64,000 nt of DNA from Sphaerisporangium fuscum (GCF_018531465.1 NZ_JAHDTF010000030.1:1-64000); one strand, 5' to 3'. Shown: positions 1 through 8,871, counted from the first letter of the stretch. Numbers and translations: made by a program. The notes: a model not told the origin generated them from the sequence alone.

Positions 1-42
1 CAGTCATCGATCTTGACGTACAGTGCGGTGAGAAGGGTGTTG

Positions 43-576
43 ATGTCTGTCGTCACAAACGGATCATCGACACCCTTCGCTGTTCCCCGCAGTCCTCTTC
101 ACAGCGACTTAGGACTTACTCGTCTAGCGGGCCCGGCCCGGGCCGGCGCCACCCAGACGGTCGAATCCAGCGCCACGGTGTGCGCCTTCGACATCCCCGC
201 CGGGAAGAGCTCGTGCCACACCTTCGCGTTCGTCGACGTCCTGGCGCCCGGGGACGCCAGGAACCACTCCCTCTTCCAGCTCTCCGAGCCGGCGAACCTC
301 GACAATGGCTACGAGGCGCAGTACGTCCTCAGGATCGCCGTCGACACGACGGGCAAGGCCATCTTCCGGATCACGACGGCGCAGCTCGTCCAGTGGGTGG
401 CCGCGATTCCCCACATCGTCGGCAAAGCGCCCGTACAGCCCATCGTGGACATCAGGCCGGTGGGCATACCCACCAACACCACTCTGACCGTGCCGGACGC
501 CCACTCCGACCCCTCGCTGCCCCTCAGCGAGCGCAGCCGGGGCATCGGCACCTTCCGGGTCACCAGAACAGCGTGA
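43..576 (+). CDS. Hypothetical protein, N-terminus uncertain
   Basis: I do not recognise this protein. The ATG at 43 is chosen because AGAAGG lies six bases upstream; the frame is open back to a TTG at 13, so the true start could be there or beyond the window edge. The encoded 177 residues have no signal peptide or membrane helix. The first 40 residues look unlike a normal protein start, whereas residues from about 45 on form a plausible compact domain with two cysteines (CAF and SCHTF). A frameshifted or truncated N-terminus of a secreted protein is possible. A hairpin follows directly after the stop. Confidence 0.45.
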   Translation: MSVVTNGSSTPFAVPRSPLHSDLGLTRLAGPARAGATQTVESSATVCAFDIPAGKSSCHTFAFVDVLAPGDARNHSLFQLSEPANLDNGYEAQYVLRIAVDTTGKAIFRITTAQLVQWVAAIPHIVGKAPVQPIVDIRPVGIPTNTTLTVPDAHSDPSLPLSERSRGIGTFRVTRTA

Positions 577-583
577 CGAGGCC

Positions 584-610
584 GGGGCCCGCTCCACCGA
601 GGCGGGCCCC
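584..610 (+). terminator. Hairpin terminator after the first gene
   Basis: A perfect 9-bp stem (GGGGCCCGC pairing with GCGGGCCCC) encloses a 9-base loop and begins eight bases after the preceding stop codon. The tail is only weakly T-rich (TTCCCCAT), as is usual in GC-rich actinobacteria. Confidence 0.6.
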
Positions 611-691
611 TTCCCCATACCTGATTCGCCTTTCTCGCCAGGCAATGGACTGGTATAGGGTGGCGCGGCGATTTCGACAAGGAGGGGAACG

Positions 692-1411
692 ATGCGGCGT
701 TTGATCCCGGTCCTGGTGACGGCCGTACTGGGGCTGGCGACAGCGCCTCCGGCCACGGCGGACACGCGGCACGCCCCCAGCGGCACCACGGTCGACTGCG
801 CGAAGGTCAAGTGCATCGCCCTGACCTTCGACGACGGCCCCGGCCGGTACACCGCGCAACTGCTCGACCTCCTGCGCCGGCACCACACGAAGGTCACGTT
901 CTTCCTGGTCGGCCAGCGGGTCGCGAAGTCCGGCAAGATCGCGCGACGGATGGCCCGGGAGGGCCACCAGATCGGCGACCACACCTTCACCCATCCCCAT
1001 CTCACGTCGCTGACCGACGACCAGATCCGCGACGAGCTGAGCCGCACCCAGGACGCCATCCACAGGGCCACCGGAAGGCGGCCCGACATCATGCGCCCGC
1101 CGTACGGCGACACCGACGACCGCGTGGGCGCCATCGCCACCGAACTCGGACTCTCGCAGATCCTGTGGAACGGCTCCGCCCGCGACTGGGAGCTGCGCGA
1201 CACCAAGGCCATCACCCGCAAGGTCCTCGGCCTGGCCAAACGCGACCGCGTCATCCTCATGCACGACATCTGGCCGGAGACCGTCGCGGCCATGCCGAAG
1301 ATCCTCACCACCCTGGAGAAGCAGGGCTACCACGTCGTCCCCGTGAAGTCCCTCCTCCGCGGCCGGCAACTGCTCCCCGGCGACACCTACCCGGTAGGCG
1401 GCTGGAACTGA
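692..1411 (+). CDS. Secreted polysaccharide deacetylase (NodB domain)
   Basis: Probable carbohydrate esterase family 4 enzyme that removes N-acetyl groups from peptidoglycan, chitin oligomers or another polysaccharide outside the cell. The 239-residue protein has a signal peptide (MRRLIPVLV, then a hydrophobic run ending near PATA at about residue 23). The NodB motifs are present in order: TFDDGP with the catalytic and metal-binding Asp47-Asp48, the HTFTH metal-binding motif (His97, His101), RPPYGD around residue 133, and a late LMHDI motif with the catalytic His. AGGAGGGG five bases before the ATG fixes the start. It stands alone between unrelated genes, so its substrate cannot be told from context. 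Confidence 0.9.
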   Translation: MRRLIPVLVTAVLGLATAPPATADTRHAPSGTTVDCAKVKCIALTFDDGPGRYTAQLLDLLRRHHTKVTFFLVGQRVAKSGKIARRMAREGHQIGDHTFTHPHLTSLTDDQIRDELSRTQDAIHRATGRRPDIMRPPYGDTDDRVGAIATELGLSQILWNGSARDWELRDTKAITRKVLGLAKRDRVILMHDIWPETVAAMPKILTTLEKQGYHVVPVKSLLRGRQLLPGDTYPVGGWN

Positions 1412-1443
1412 CCCTCCATACCGCCCCTCTGCGCCCGCCGGCG

Positions 1444-1698
1444 TCAGCCGAGGGGATGGCAGGTCGTGAGGTGCCAGTGGTGGAGGGACGGGTGGGTGAG
1501 GGTGGCGCTCACGGTGGCGCGGAGCTGGGCGCTGGTGCTCTCGTCGTCGGTGTCGACGCGGATGACGATCTGCTCTCCCGCCTGCCTCAGGTGCCTCGAC
1601 CACCGACGCGGCAGGAGAGCCAGTATCCGGACCCCGTCGACCCGCGCGGAGTCCGGAGTGAGAGGGGAGGTGCGGCGCATCGTCAGTTCGGCGAACAT
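1444..1698 (-). CDS. Small hypothetical protein (84 aa)
   Basis: Unrecognised short protein. The start at 1698 (MFAELTM) is preferred over the ATG two codons earlier because AAGAGGA then lies six bases upstream. The C-terminal half (IVIRVDTDDE to the end) alternates in a way that suggests a small beta-alpha-beta fold, with several histidines and one cysteine near the C-terminus (HHWHL, TCH). It lies 31 bases downstream of a possible 24-residue peptide gene on the same strand, and the two may form one transcript. No family assignment is offered. Confidence 0.45.
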   Translation of the reverse strand: MFAELTMRRTSPLTPDSARVDGVRILALLPRRWSRHLRQAGEQIVIRVDTDDESTSAQLRATVSATLTHPSLHHWHLTTCHPLG

Positions 1699-1729
1699 TG
1701 TCATTCCTCTTTCCGCGCGGCCGGTGGTC

Positions 1730-1804
1730 TCAGTCCCAGGTGGTGCCGCGGGCGGCGGGGCCGAGGAGTTTCACTTCCACCAGGGCGGGGCGCAGGTTCC
1801 GCAT
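1730..1804 (-). CDS. Putative 24-residue peptide
   Basis: A short reading frame encodes a peptide that starts MRNLRPALVEVKLLG and ends GTTWD. AGAAAGGG is a credible ribosome-binding site about eight bases before the ATG. It sits upstream of, and in the same direction as, the 84-residue protein ending at 1444. The RPALVEV stretch recalls leader segments of ribosomally made peptides (for example the P-x-L-x-E-V pattern of lasso leaders), but no modification enzyme is nearby. It could also be a regulatory leader peptide. Being so short, it may equally be chance. Confidence 0.3.
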   Translation of the reverse strand: MRNLRPALVEVKLLGPAARGTTWD

Positions 1805-1852
1805 TTGTTTTCCCTTTCTGTCCGACCCCCTTTCGGTGGCCGTTTTCCGGAG

Positions 1853-1878
1853 GTTCGTATTTGTTCTCGCACGAACAA
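1853..1878. promoter_or_regulatory. Nested inverted repeats upstream of the peptide gene
   Basis: Two overlapping perfect inverted repeats occur here: GTTCGT-N12-ACGAAC (1853-1876) and TTGTTC-N6-GAACAA (1861-1878). They lie 49 bases or more upstream of the putative peptide start at 1804. Their position and symmetry fit an operator for a dimeric repressor, but no promoter could be placed with confidence. The rest of 1805-2071 shows nothing else recognisable. Confidence 0.35.
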
Positions 1879-2071
1879 CTCTCCGGCATTCCAGGGTCCG
1901 GAACCAGGCGAACGGGCGGCAGCAAGCTGCACCCCGCTGACCGTTTGATGCCAGGAGGTGAAACACCGCACCTGGCGAAAGCCCATGGCGACCGACCGCG
2001 CCGTCACGTAGCCTTTCCGTAGCCGCCCCCGGCGGCGACCACCGCACCGTCCGGCGACCACGAGGGTGAGC

Positions 2072-2302
2072 ATGAGCGAGGTAGGCGAGAAGGCCGAGCT
2101 GTACGCGATGGACATCTCGGATGTGACCTGGCTCAGCGCCCCGGGAAGCACCTCCGACGACCGCATCGAGATCGCCTATCTTCCCGGCGGCGCGGTCGCA
2201 CTGCGCAACCCGTCCGACCCCAACGGCACGGTGCTGCGCTACACCGCCGCTGAGTGGCACGCCTTCGTCCTGGGCGTGCGCGACGGCGAGTTCGACGACT
2301 GA
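2072..2302 (+). CDS. DUF397 domain protein
   Basis: A 76-residue protein matching the actinobacterial DUF397 family, seen in the W-S-x-P-x-S start, the IEIAYLPGGAVALRNPSDP core and the final TAAEWHAFVLGVRDGEF motif. DUF397 proteins usually sit next to an XRE-type helix-turn-helix regulator and are thought to act with it in developmental or antibiotic control; here no such partner is adjacent, so this is an orphan copy. ATG 2072 is chosen over GTG 2066 because GAGG lies six bases before it. It ends on a bidirectional hairpin shared with guaA. Confidence 0.8.
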   Translation: MSEVGEKAELYAMDISDVTWLSAPGSTSDDRIEIAYLPGGAVALRNPSDPNGTVLRYTAAEWHAFVLGVRDGEFDD

Positions 2303-2329
2303 CCTCCCCCTCAGGAGGAGGCGGGGGTC
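2301..2329. terminator. Bidirectional terminator between DUF397 gene and guaA
   Basis: A 12-bp imperfect stem (GACCTCCCCCTC with GAGGCGGGGGTC, one mismatch and one G-T pair) and a 5-base loop lie between two converging genes, touching both stop codons. It could end transcription from either side. Confidence 0.5.
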
Positions 2330-3878
2330 ACTCCCACTCGATGGTGCCCGGCGGCTTGCTGGTGACGTCGAGGACCACGCGGTTGATCTCGCGGACCTCG
2401 TTGGTGATGCGCGTGGAGATGCGCGCCAGCACGTCGTACGGGACGCGGGACCAGTCGGCCGTCATGGCGTCCTCGCTGCTCACCGGCCGGAGCACGATCG
2501 GGTGGCCGTAGGTGCGGCCGTCACCCTGGACGCCCACCGAGCGCACGTCGGCGAGCAGCACCACCGGGCACTGCCAGATGTCGCGGTCGAGCCCGGCGCG
2601 CGACAGCTCCTCGCGGGCGATCGCGTCCGCCTCCCGCAGGATGGCGAGCCGCTCGGCGGTGACCTCGCCGACGATGCGGATGCCGAGTCCGGGGCCGGGG
2701 AACGGCTGGCGCCACACCATGGCGGGCGGCAGGCCGAGCTCCTCGCCGGCCCGGCGCACTTCGTCCTTGAACAGGGTGCGCAGCGGCTCGACCAGGGAGA
2801 ACTTCAGGTCGTCGGGCAGCCCGCCGACGTTGTGGTGGGACTTGATGTTGGCCGTGCCCGTGCCGCCGCCCGACTCGACGACGTCGGGGTAGAGCGTGCC
2901 CTGGACGAGGAAGTCGACGGGGCCGTCGGCGAGGATGGCACGCTGCTCGTCCTCGAAGACCCGGATGAACTCGCGGCCGATGATCTTGCGCTTCTCCTCG
3001 GGGTCGGTGACCCCGGACAGCGCCTTCAGGAAGCGCTCGGCGGCGTCGACGACCCGCAGCTTCACGCCCGTGGCCGCCACGAAATCACGCTCGACCTGTT
3101 CGGCCTCGCCCTTGCGCAGCAGCCCGTGGTCGACGAACACGCAGGTCAGGCGGTCACCGATGGCGCGCTGGACGATGGCGGCCGCGACCGCGGAGTCGAC
3201 TCCGCCGGACAGGCCGCAGATCGCGCGCCCCTCCGGGCCGACCTGCTCCCGCACGGCCTCGATGGCGTCCTCGACGATGTTGAGCATGGTCCACGACGGA
3301 CGGCAGCCCGCCGCGTCGAGGAAGTGCTTCATGATCGTCTGGCCGTGCTCGGAGTGGAGCACCTCGGGGTGGAACTGCACCCCGTACAGCCCCTTCTCGC
3401 GCAGCTCCATCGCCGCGACGGGGGTGTCGGAGGTCCACGCGGTGACCTCGAAGCCCTCGGGGGCCGCGACGACGCTGTCGCCGTGGGACATCCACACCGA
3501 CTGCGTGGCGGGCAGCCCGGCGAACAGCGCGCCCTCGCTCGCGACGGTCAGCGGCGTGCCGCCGTACTCGGCGATGCCGGTCTTGGCGACCTGGCCACCG
3601 AGCTCGCGGGCCATCACCTGGAAGCCGTAGCAGATGCCGAACGTGGGCACCCCGGTCTCGAACAGCCCCTCGGGCGCCGCCGGGGCGCCTTCGGCGTACA
3701 CCGACGCGGGCCCGCCGGACAGGATGATCGCCTTCGGGTTCTTGGCGAGCATCTCCTCCACCGGCATCGTCGAGGGGACGATCTCGGAGTACACGTGGCA
3801 CTCACGGACCCGGCGCGCGATCAGCTGCGCGTACTGCGCGCCGAAGTCGACGACAAGGACCGTGTCGAACTCAGACAC
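2328..3878 (-). CDS. guaA: GMP synthase (glutamine-hydrolysing)
   Basis: Converts XMP, glutamine and ATP to GMP, the last step of guanine nucleotide synthesis in the cytoplasm. The 516-residue product, a normal length, has an N-terminal class I glutamine amidotransferase domain with nucleophile Cys83 (GICYGFQ) and the His170/Glu172 pair (FHPEV). The ATP-pyrophosphatase domain follows, with the P-loop SGGVDS at 224-229, then the C-terminal dimerisation domain ending KPPGTIEWE. The GTG at 3878 (VSEFDTVL) is chosen because it gives the family N-terminus and has a G-run upstream; the longer frame to 4133 has no domain support. guaB and guaB3 lie about 10 kb away on the same strand. Confidence 0.97.
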   Translation of the reverse strand: MSEFDTVLVVDFGAQYAQLIARRVRECHVYSEIVPSTMPVEEMLAKNPKAIILSGGPASVYAEGAPAAPEGLFETGVPTFGICYGFQVMARELGGQVAKTGIAEYGGTPLTVASEGALFAGLPATQSVWMSHGDSVVAAPEGFEVTAWTSDTPVAAMELREKGLYGVQFHPEVLHSEHGQTIMKHFLDAAGCRPSWTMLNIVEDAIEAVREQVGPEGRAICGLSGGVDSAVAAAIVQRAIGDRLTCVFVDHGLLRKGEAEQVERDFVAATGVKLRVVDAAERFLKALSGVTDPEEKRKIIGREFIRVFEDEQRAILADGPVDFLVQGTLYPDVVESGGGTGTANIKSHHNVGGLPDDLKFSLVEPLRTLFKDEVRRAGEELGLPPAMVWRQPFPGPGLGIRIVGEVTAERLAILREADAIAREELSRAGLDRDIWQCPVVLLADVRSVGVQGDGRTYGHPIVLRPVSSEDAMTADWSRVPYDVLARISTRITNEVREINRVVLDVTSKPPGTIEWE

Positions 3879-4008
3879 CGAAAAGACCCCCCAAAAGACA
3901 CCGCGGCCCTCATAGTCTATCGACGGTCGCCGCTGCCCCGACGCCGGTGGGACTTCGGACCGCCGAAGGGTTCCTGAACCTCTCCCCGCCCGGATTCGTC
4001 GTAGGGGC

Positions 4009-6198
4009 ATGAGGACTTCGATCGGTACGGCCGCGGCCGTCGCGCTCGCCCTGGGGCTCGTGGCGTCGGCGTGTACCAGCGGCGGGAGCGCCGGCCCGTC
4101 CAAGGCCGGCGAACCCGTCCGGCTGGACAACATAAAGCTCGTCGCCTACACCGGCTGCGACGACATGCTGACGGACCTGCGCAGGGCGACGGCGGAGAAC
4201 GTCGGCCCGTACGGGCTCGGGGGGAACGTCGTCTTCGACGCCGTCGGCAGGCTGCCCGCCGAGGCGCGGGCGAAGGCCGACTCGACGGCCACCGCGACCT
4301 TCGAGCCGTCCTACTCCACCACGAACGTGCAGGAGGCGGGCGTCGACGAGCCCGACCTCGTCAAGACCGACGGCAAGCGGCTCATCACCTACGCCCGCGG
4401 CATGCTGCGCGTGGTCGACACGGCGTCGAAGAAGGTGACGGGCACCCTGCGGCTGGTCCCCGCCGAGCAGGGGTACGTCCCCGCGGACCTGCTGATCCAC
4501 GGCGACCGCGCTCTGGTGATCTTCTCGGACGGCGGCATGATCCCGTTCGGCGCGATCGCCAAGCGGCGGCCGTCGCCGGGCCCGAAGTACGTGCTCGTCG
4601 ACCTGAAGGACCTGAAGATCCTCGGGGCCATCACGCCGAACGGTTCGCACGTGGACGCCCGGATGACCGGTTCGACGGTGCGCATCGTGGTGCGGTCGCA
4701 GCCGACGATCGACTTCCCCGCGGCCGGTCCGGAGCAGCAGCAGGAGGACAAGCTCACCGAGCGCAACCGCAAGACCGTGCTGTCGGCGCCGATCGACGCC
4801 TGGCTGCCGACCTACCAGGTGGCGGGGCCGGACGGGGCGGAGCGCACCGAGAAGGTGAAGTGCGAGCAGGTCAGCCACCCCGACAAGTACAGCGGCACCT
4901 CGATGCTGACGGTCCACACGATCGACCTCGAAGCGGGGCTCGACGGTGACGACCCGATCGCCGTGGCGGCCGACGGCGACACCGTGTACGGCACCCCGAC
5001 CAGCCTGTACGTCACCAGCAACCCGCACTGGTGGTCCTACCGTGCGATCGACGTGCGGCCGCTGGACGACACCGTCGGGCCGGGAGAGGCGGAGGCCTCC
5101 CCGTCCGCCACCCCCTCCGCTACCGCCGTGGCGCCGAAGGACCCACCGAGCTCGTCCCCGGCGGAGAAGGTCGAGCCGAGCGACGAGCCGACGACGCAGT
5201 CACCGCCCGCGGACCCGTCGGCGACCCCGTCCTCCAGCCCGTCGGCGACCCCGTCCTCCGACGGCAGCGTGACCCCCGTGCCGCCCAGCACCACTGAGAG
5301 CACGCCGAGCGTCGACAAGGCTCCGCCGGAGGAGACCGAGGTGCACCGGTTCGACATCACCGGCGGCGGGGCGCCGAAGTACGTGGCCTCCGGCCTGGTC
5401 CCGGGACGGCTGCTGAACCAGTACTCCCTGTCGGAGTACGACGGGAACCTGCGGATCGCCACCACCTCCTCCGGCAGCGGCGAGATGATCACCTCGCAGA
5501 ACAGCTCCAGCGCCGTGTACGTGCTGAACTCCGCCACGCTGGCCAAGGTCGGCGAGGTCACCGGGCTGGGCAAGGGCGAGCGGATCTACTCGGTGCGCTT
5601 CATCGGCCCGGTCGGGTACGTCGTGACCTTCAAGCAGGTGGACCCGCTGTACACCCTCGACCTGCGCGACCCCGCCCAGCCCAAGGTGACCGGCGAACTG
5701 AAGATCACCGGGTACTCCGCCTACCTGCACCCGGCGGGGGACGGCCGGCTGATCGGCATCGGCCAGGAGGCGAGCGCGAAGGGCAGGACCCTCGGCACCC
5801 AGCTCTCGCTGTTCGACGTCCGCGACCCCGCCAAGCCGGCCCTGCTCGCGCGGTTCCACCAGAAGGACAGCGGGTCGGAGGCCGAGTGGGACCCGCACGC
5901 CTTCCTGTACTGGCCCGAGTCCGGCCTGGCCGTCGTCCCGGTGAACAGCTGGGGCCCCCGCCCGGACGACTCCCGGTCGGCGGCCATGGTGCTGAAGATC
6001 GGTGACGGCGCCATCACGAAGACCGGGCTGATCAGCCACCCGAAGACGTCCACCAAGAACGACCTCATGCCGTCCGACCCGTCCATCCGGCGGTGCGTGG
6101 TGATCGGCGGCACCCTGTGGACGGTCTCGTACAACGGGATCAAGGCCAGCGACGCGGGGACCCTCGCCGACCAGGCGTGGATCCCCTTCGCCTCCTGA
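4009..6198 (+). CDS. Secreted beta-propeller lipoprotein
   Basis: A 729-residue extracytoplasmic protein of the family annotated as secreted proteins with a C-terminal beta-propeller. The N-terminus is a lipoprotein signal peptide with lipobox LVASAC (Cys22), so it is probably anchored to the outer face of the membrane. Conserved blocks include FSTTNVQEAGVDEPD-like text (YSTTNVQEAGVDEPDLVKTDG), repeated propeller blades such as SVRFIGPVGYVVTF and LYTLDLRDPAQPKVTGEL, and a late DPHAF motif. A Ser/Pro/Thr-rich segment at about residues 357-444 interrupts the propeller. Its function is unknown. The start has GTAGGGG just before the ATG. It converges on glpD with only nine bases between the stops. 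Confidence 0.85.
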   Translation: MRTSIGTAAAVALALGLVASACTSGGSAGPSKAGEPVRLDNIKLVAYTGCDDMLTDLRRATAENVGPYGLGGNVVFDAVGRLPAEARAKADSTATATFEPSYSTTNVQEAGVDEPDLVKTDGKRLITYARGMLRVVDTASKKVTGTLRLVPAEQGYVPADLLIHGDRALVIFSDGGMIPFGAIAKRRPSPGPKYVLVDLKDLKILGAITPNGSHVDARMTGSTVRIVVRSQPTIDFPAAGPEQQQEDKLTERNRKTVLSAPIDAWLPTYQVAGPDGAERTEKVKCEQVSHPDKYSGTSMLTVHTIDLEAGLDGDDPIAVAADGDTVYGTPTSLYVTSNPHWWSYRAIDVRPLDDTVGPGEAEASPSATPSATAVAPKDPPSSSPAEKVEPSDEPTTQSPPADPSATPSSSPSATPSSDGSVTPVPPSTTESTPSVDKAPPEETEVHRFDITGGGAPKYVASGLVPGRLLNQYSLSEYDGNLRIATTSSGSGEMITSQNSSSAVYVLNSATLAKVGEVTGLGKGERIYSVRFIGPVGYVVTFKQVDPLYTLDLRDPAQPKVTGELKITGYSAYLHPAGDGRLIGIGQEASAKGRTLGTQLSLFDVRDPAKPALLARFHQKDSGSEAEWDPHAFLYWPESGLAVVPVNSWGPRPDDSRSAAMVLKIGDGAITKTGLISHPKTSTKNDLMPSDPSIRRCVVIGGTLWTVSYNGIKASDAGTLADQAWIPFAS

Positions 6199-6207
6199 GC
6201 CTGGGTC

Positions 6208-8004
6208 TCAGACCGTCTTGCCCTCCGGCTCGGCCACCGGGACGATCTCGGGTGCGCCGAGCCGGATGGCGTCGGCCTCCTGGTCGGTGTCCTGCTCCTG
6301 GGACGCCCGCTCGGCCTCCACCCGCTTGGTGTAGTACTCCACCTCGCGCTTGACCTGCTCGGCGTCCCACCCGAGCGGCCCCGCCATCAGCTCGGCGGCC
6401 TCCTGGGCGACGGCCGTGCCACGGTGGAAGGTCTCGATCGAGATGCGGGTGCGCCGGGTGAGGGTGTCGTTGAGGTGGCGGGCGCCCTCGTGCGTGGCCG
6501 CGTACACGATCTCGGCTCGCAGGTAGTCGTCCGCGCCGGCCAGCGGGCGCCCCAGCGAGGGGTCCTGCTCGATCAGCGCCAGCACCTCGTCGATCAGCGA
6601 TCCGTACCGCTGCAGCAGGTGCTCGATGCGGGCCACGTGCAGGCCGGAGGATCGGGCGAGGCGGTGCCGGGCGTTCCACAGCGCCTGGTACCCCTCCGCG
6701 CCCATCAGCGGGATCTTGTCGGTGCAGGACACGGGGACCCGCTGGTCGAGGCCGTGCGCCACCGCGTCCACGGCGTCCTTCGCCATGACGCGGTACGTCG
6801 TGTACTTCCCGCCCGCGATCATCACCAGGCCGGGCACGGGGTGGGTGACGACGTGCTCCCGGGAGAGCTTGGAGGTCTCCTCCGACTCCCCGGCGAGCAG
6901 CGGGCGCAGGCCCGCGTACACGCCCTCGACGTCGTCGCGGGTCAGCGGCACCGACAGGACCGCGTTGACGTGGTCGAGCACGTAGTCGATGTCCTGCCGC
7001 GACGCGGCCGGGTGGGCCTTGTCGAGCGACCACTGGGTGTCGGTCGTGCCGATGATCCAGTGCCGACCCCAGGGGATCACGAAGAGCACCGACTTCTCGG
7101 TGCGGAGGATGATCCCGGTGAGCGAGTGGATCCGGTCCCGGGGGACGACCAGGTGGATGCCCTTGGAGGCGCGCACGTGGATCTGGCCGCGCCCGCCCAC
7201 CATCTCCTGGATCTCGTCGGTCCACACGCCCGTCGCGTTCACCACCTGCCGCGCCCGCACGTCGAACTCGGCACCGGTCTCCAGGTCGCGCACCCGCACC
7301 CCGGTCACGCGCTCCCCTTCGCGCAGGAAGCCGACGACCTTCGTCCGCGAGGCGACCAGGGCGCCGTACGACGCGGCGGTGCGCAGCATGGTGGTGACGT
7401 ACCGCGCGTCGTCCACCTGGGCGTCCCAGTACTGCACTGCGCCGGTGAGCGCCGACTTGCGCAGCGCCGGGGCGAGCCGCAGGGCGCGCCGCCGCGACAG
7501 GTGGCGGTGGCCGGGCATCCCCCGGGTCAGGCCGGTGGAGTAGCCGAGCGTGTCGTACAGGGTCAGTCCCGCGCCGACGTAGGTCCGCTCCCACAGGTGG
7601 TGGGTGAGCGGGAACAGGAACGGCACCGGGCGGACCAGGTGCGGGGCGATCCGCTGCAGCAGCAGCGCCCGCTCCTGCAGGGCCTCGCGTACGAGATCGA
7701 AGTTGAGCTGTTCCAGGTAGCGGAGGCCGCCGTGGATCAGCTTGGAGGACCTGGAGGAGGTGCCGGAGGCGAAGTCGCGCGCCTCGACGAGCCCCACCGA
7801 CAGGCCTCGGGTGACGGCGTCCAGCGCGACGCCGGAACCGACCACCCCGCCGCCGACCACGATCACGTCCAGCTCGGCGTCGGGCTCGGCCATGCGGGCC
7901 AGCGCCGCCGATCTCTCCTCGGGTCCCAGCCGCGCCGAGTGTGTTCCGCCGGGCGTCCTGCCGGTCGTGGCCGGCGTCGCGCCGCCGGCTGTCTCCGCTG
8001 CCAT
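6208..8004 (-). CDS. glpD: Glycerol-3-phosphate dehydrogenase, FAD-dependent
   Basis: Oxidises sn-glycerol 3-phosphate to dihydroxyacetone phosphate and passes electrons to the quinone pool at the membrane. The 598-residue protein shows the N-terminal FAD-binding Rossmann motif DVIVVGGGVVGSG at about residue 46, the family block SSRSSKLIHGGLRYLE, and the GlpD C-terminal helical domain. The start at 8004 (MAAETAGG) is supported by AGGGGGA upstream; the longer frame to 8070 lacks support. A DeoR-family regulator lies 96 bases upstream on the same strand and could control this gene. No glpF or glpK is present in the window. Confidence 0.95.
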   Translation of the reverse strand: MAAETAGGATPATTGRTPGGTHSARLGPEERSAALARMAEPDAELDVIVVGGGVVGSGVALDAVTRGLSVGLVEARDFASGTSSRSSKLIHGGLRYLEQLNFDLVREALQERALLLQRIAPHLVRPVPFLFPLTHHLWERTYVGAGLTLYDTLGYSTGLTRGMPGHRHLSRRRALRLAPALRKSALTGAVQYWDAQVDDARYVTTMLRTAASYGALVASRTKVVGFLREGERVTGVRVRDLETGAEFDVRARQVVNATGVWTDEIQEMVGGRGQIHVRASKGIHLVVPRDRIHSLTGIILRTEKSVLFVIPWGRHWIIGTTDTQWSLDKAHPAASRQDIDYVLDHVNAVLSVPLTRDDVEGVYAGLRPLLAGESEETSKLSREHVVTHPVPGLVMIAGGKYTTYRVMAKDAVDAVAHGLDQRVPVSCTDKIPLMGAEGYQALWNARHRLARSSGLHVARIEHLLQRYGSLIDEVLALIEQDPSLGRPLAGADDYLRAEIVYAATHEGARHLNDTLTRRTRISIETFHRGTAVAQEAAELMAGPLGWDAEQVKREVEYYTKRVEAERASQEQDTDQEADAIRLGAPEIVPVAEPEGKTV

Positions 8005-8100
8005 TGCGATCCCCCTGGGGTACGGCTTGTCGCGTTGTGTCCTGTACCTACCCGGCGGTAGGTACGGCATGCCGTACCAGGGATGACGCTCCTCACACTG

Positions 8101-8871
8101 TCAGACCCGCGTGACCTCCACCCCCACCTCGGCGAAGGCGGCCGCCGCCGCGTCCGGGAGGCTCGCGTCGGTGATCAGCGTGTCGATCTCGCCGATGCCG
8201 CAGATCTTCGCGAAGGCCCGGCGTCCCACCTTCGAGGCGTCGGCGACAGCGACGACGCGGGAGGCGCGCCGGATCAGCTGGTTGTTCACGCTCGCCTCCC
8301 CCTCGTGGTGGGCGGAGGCGCCCGCTACGGCGTCGATGGCGTCGACCCCGAGGAAGGCGATGTCGAGGGTGACCTGCTCCAGCACCCCGGACGACAGCGG
8401 GCCGATCAGCTCGTACGACTGCGGCCTCGCCACCCCGCCGGTCACCACCAGCTTGACGTTCTGCCGCACGGTGAGCTCGGCGGCGATGTTCAGCGCGTTG
8501 GTGACGACGGTGAGCTGCGCCCCCGGATGCGCGCGCAGCGCGAGGGTCCTCGCGACCTCCGAGGTGGTCGTGCCGCCGTTCATGCCGACCACCGCGCCCG
8601 GCGGGACCAGATCGGCGGCGGCCTCCGCGATCCGTTGCTTCTCCCCGGCGTGCCTCGCGGTCTTGTAGCGCAGGGGCAGGTCGTAGCTCACGCTCTGCGC
8701 GACGGCGCCGCCCCGCGTGCGCATGAGCATCTGCTGCTGCGAGAGCTCGTCGAAGTCACGCCTGATCGTCGCCGTCGACACCTGCAGGGTGTCGGCGGCC
8801 TCCTCGACCGTCAGGCGTCCATGCTGAGCCAGCAGCTCGAGCAGGGCGTTCCACCGTTCATACCGGCTCAT
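8101..8871 (-). CDS. DeoR/GlpR-family transcriptional regulator
   Basis: A 256-residue sugar-phosphate-responsive repressor. The N-terminal DeoR winged helix-turn-helix reads LTVEEAADTLQVSTATIRRDF (about residues 18-38); the C-terminal DeoRC effector domain contains GMNGGTTTSEVA and FLGVDAID. It is divergent from the amino-sugar operon at 8993 and codirectional with glpD, so it could regulate either. AgaR-like control of the divergent operon is the simpler reading because the two share a 121-base intergenic region. The ATG at 8871 starts the domain; a GTG two codons upstream is also possible. No clear Shine-Dalgarno site precedes it. Confidence 0.9.
   Translation of the reverse strand: MSRYERWNALLELLAQHGRLTVEEAADTLQVSTATIRRDFDELSQQQMLMRTRGGAVAQSVSYDLPLRYKTARHAGEKQRIAEAAADLVPPGAVVGMNGGTTTSEVARTLALRAHPGAQLTVVTNALNIAAELTVRQNVKLVVTGGVARPQSYELIGPLSSGVLEQVTLDIAFLGVDAIDAVAGASAHHEGEASVNNQLIRRASRVVAVADASKVGRRAFAKICGIGEIDTLITDASLPDAAAAAFAEVGVEVTRV

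Noticed and set aside
1730..1804. Lasso-peptide or other RiPP cluster at the micropeptide
   Set aside because: No cyclase, protease, RRE, radical SAM, YcaO or transporter gene is within reach; only the peptide-like frame itself is notable.
3879..4133. N-terminal extension of GuaA
   Set aside because: The added residues are unlike any GMP synthase; the GTG at 3878 gives the exact family N-terminus.
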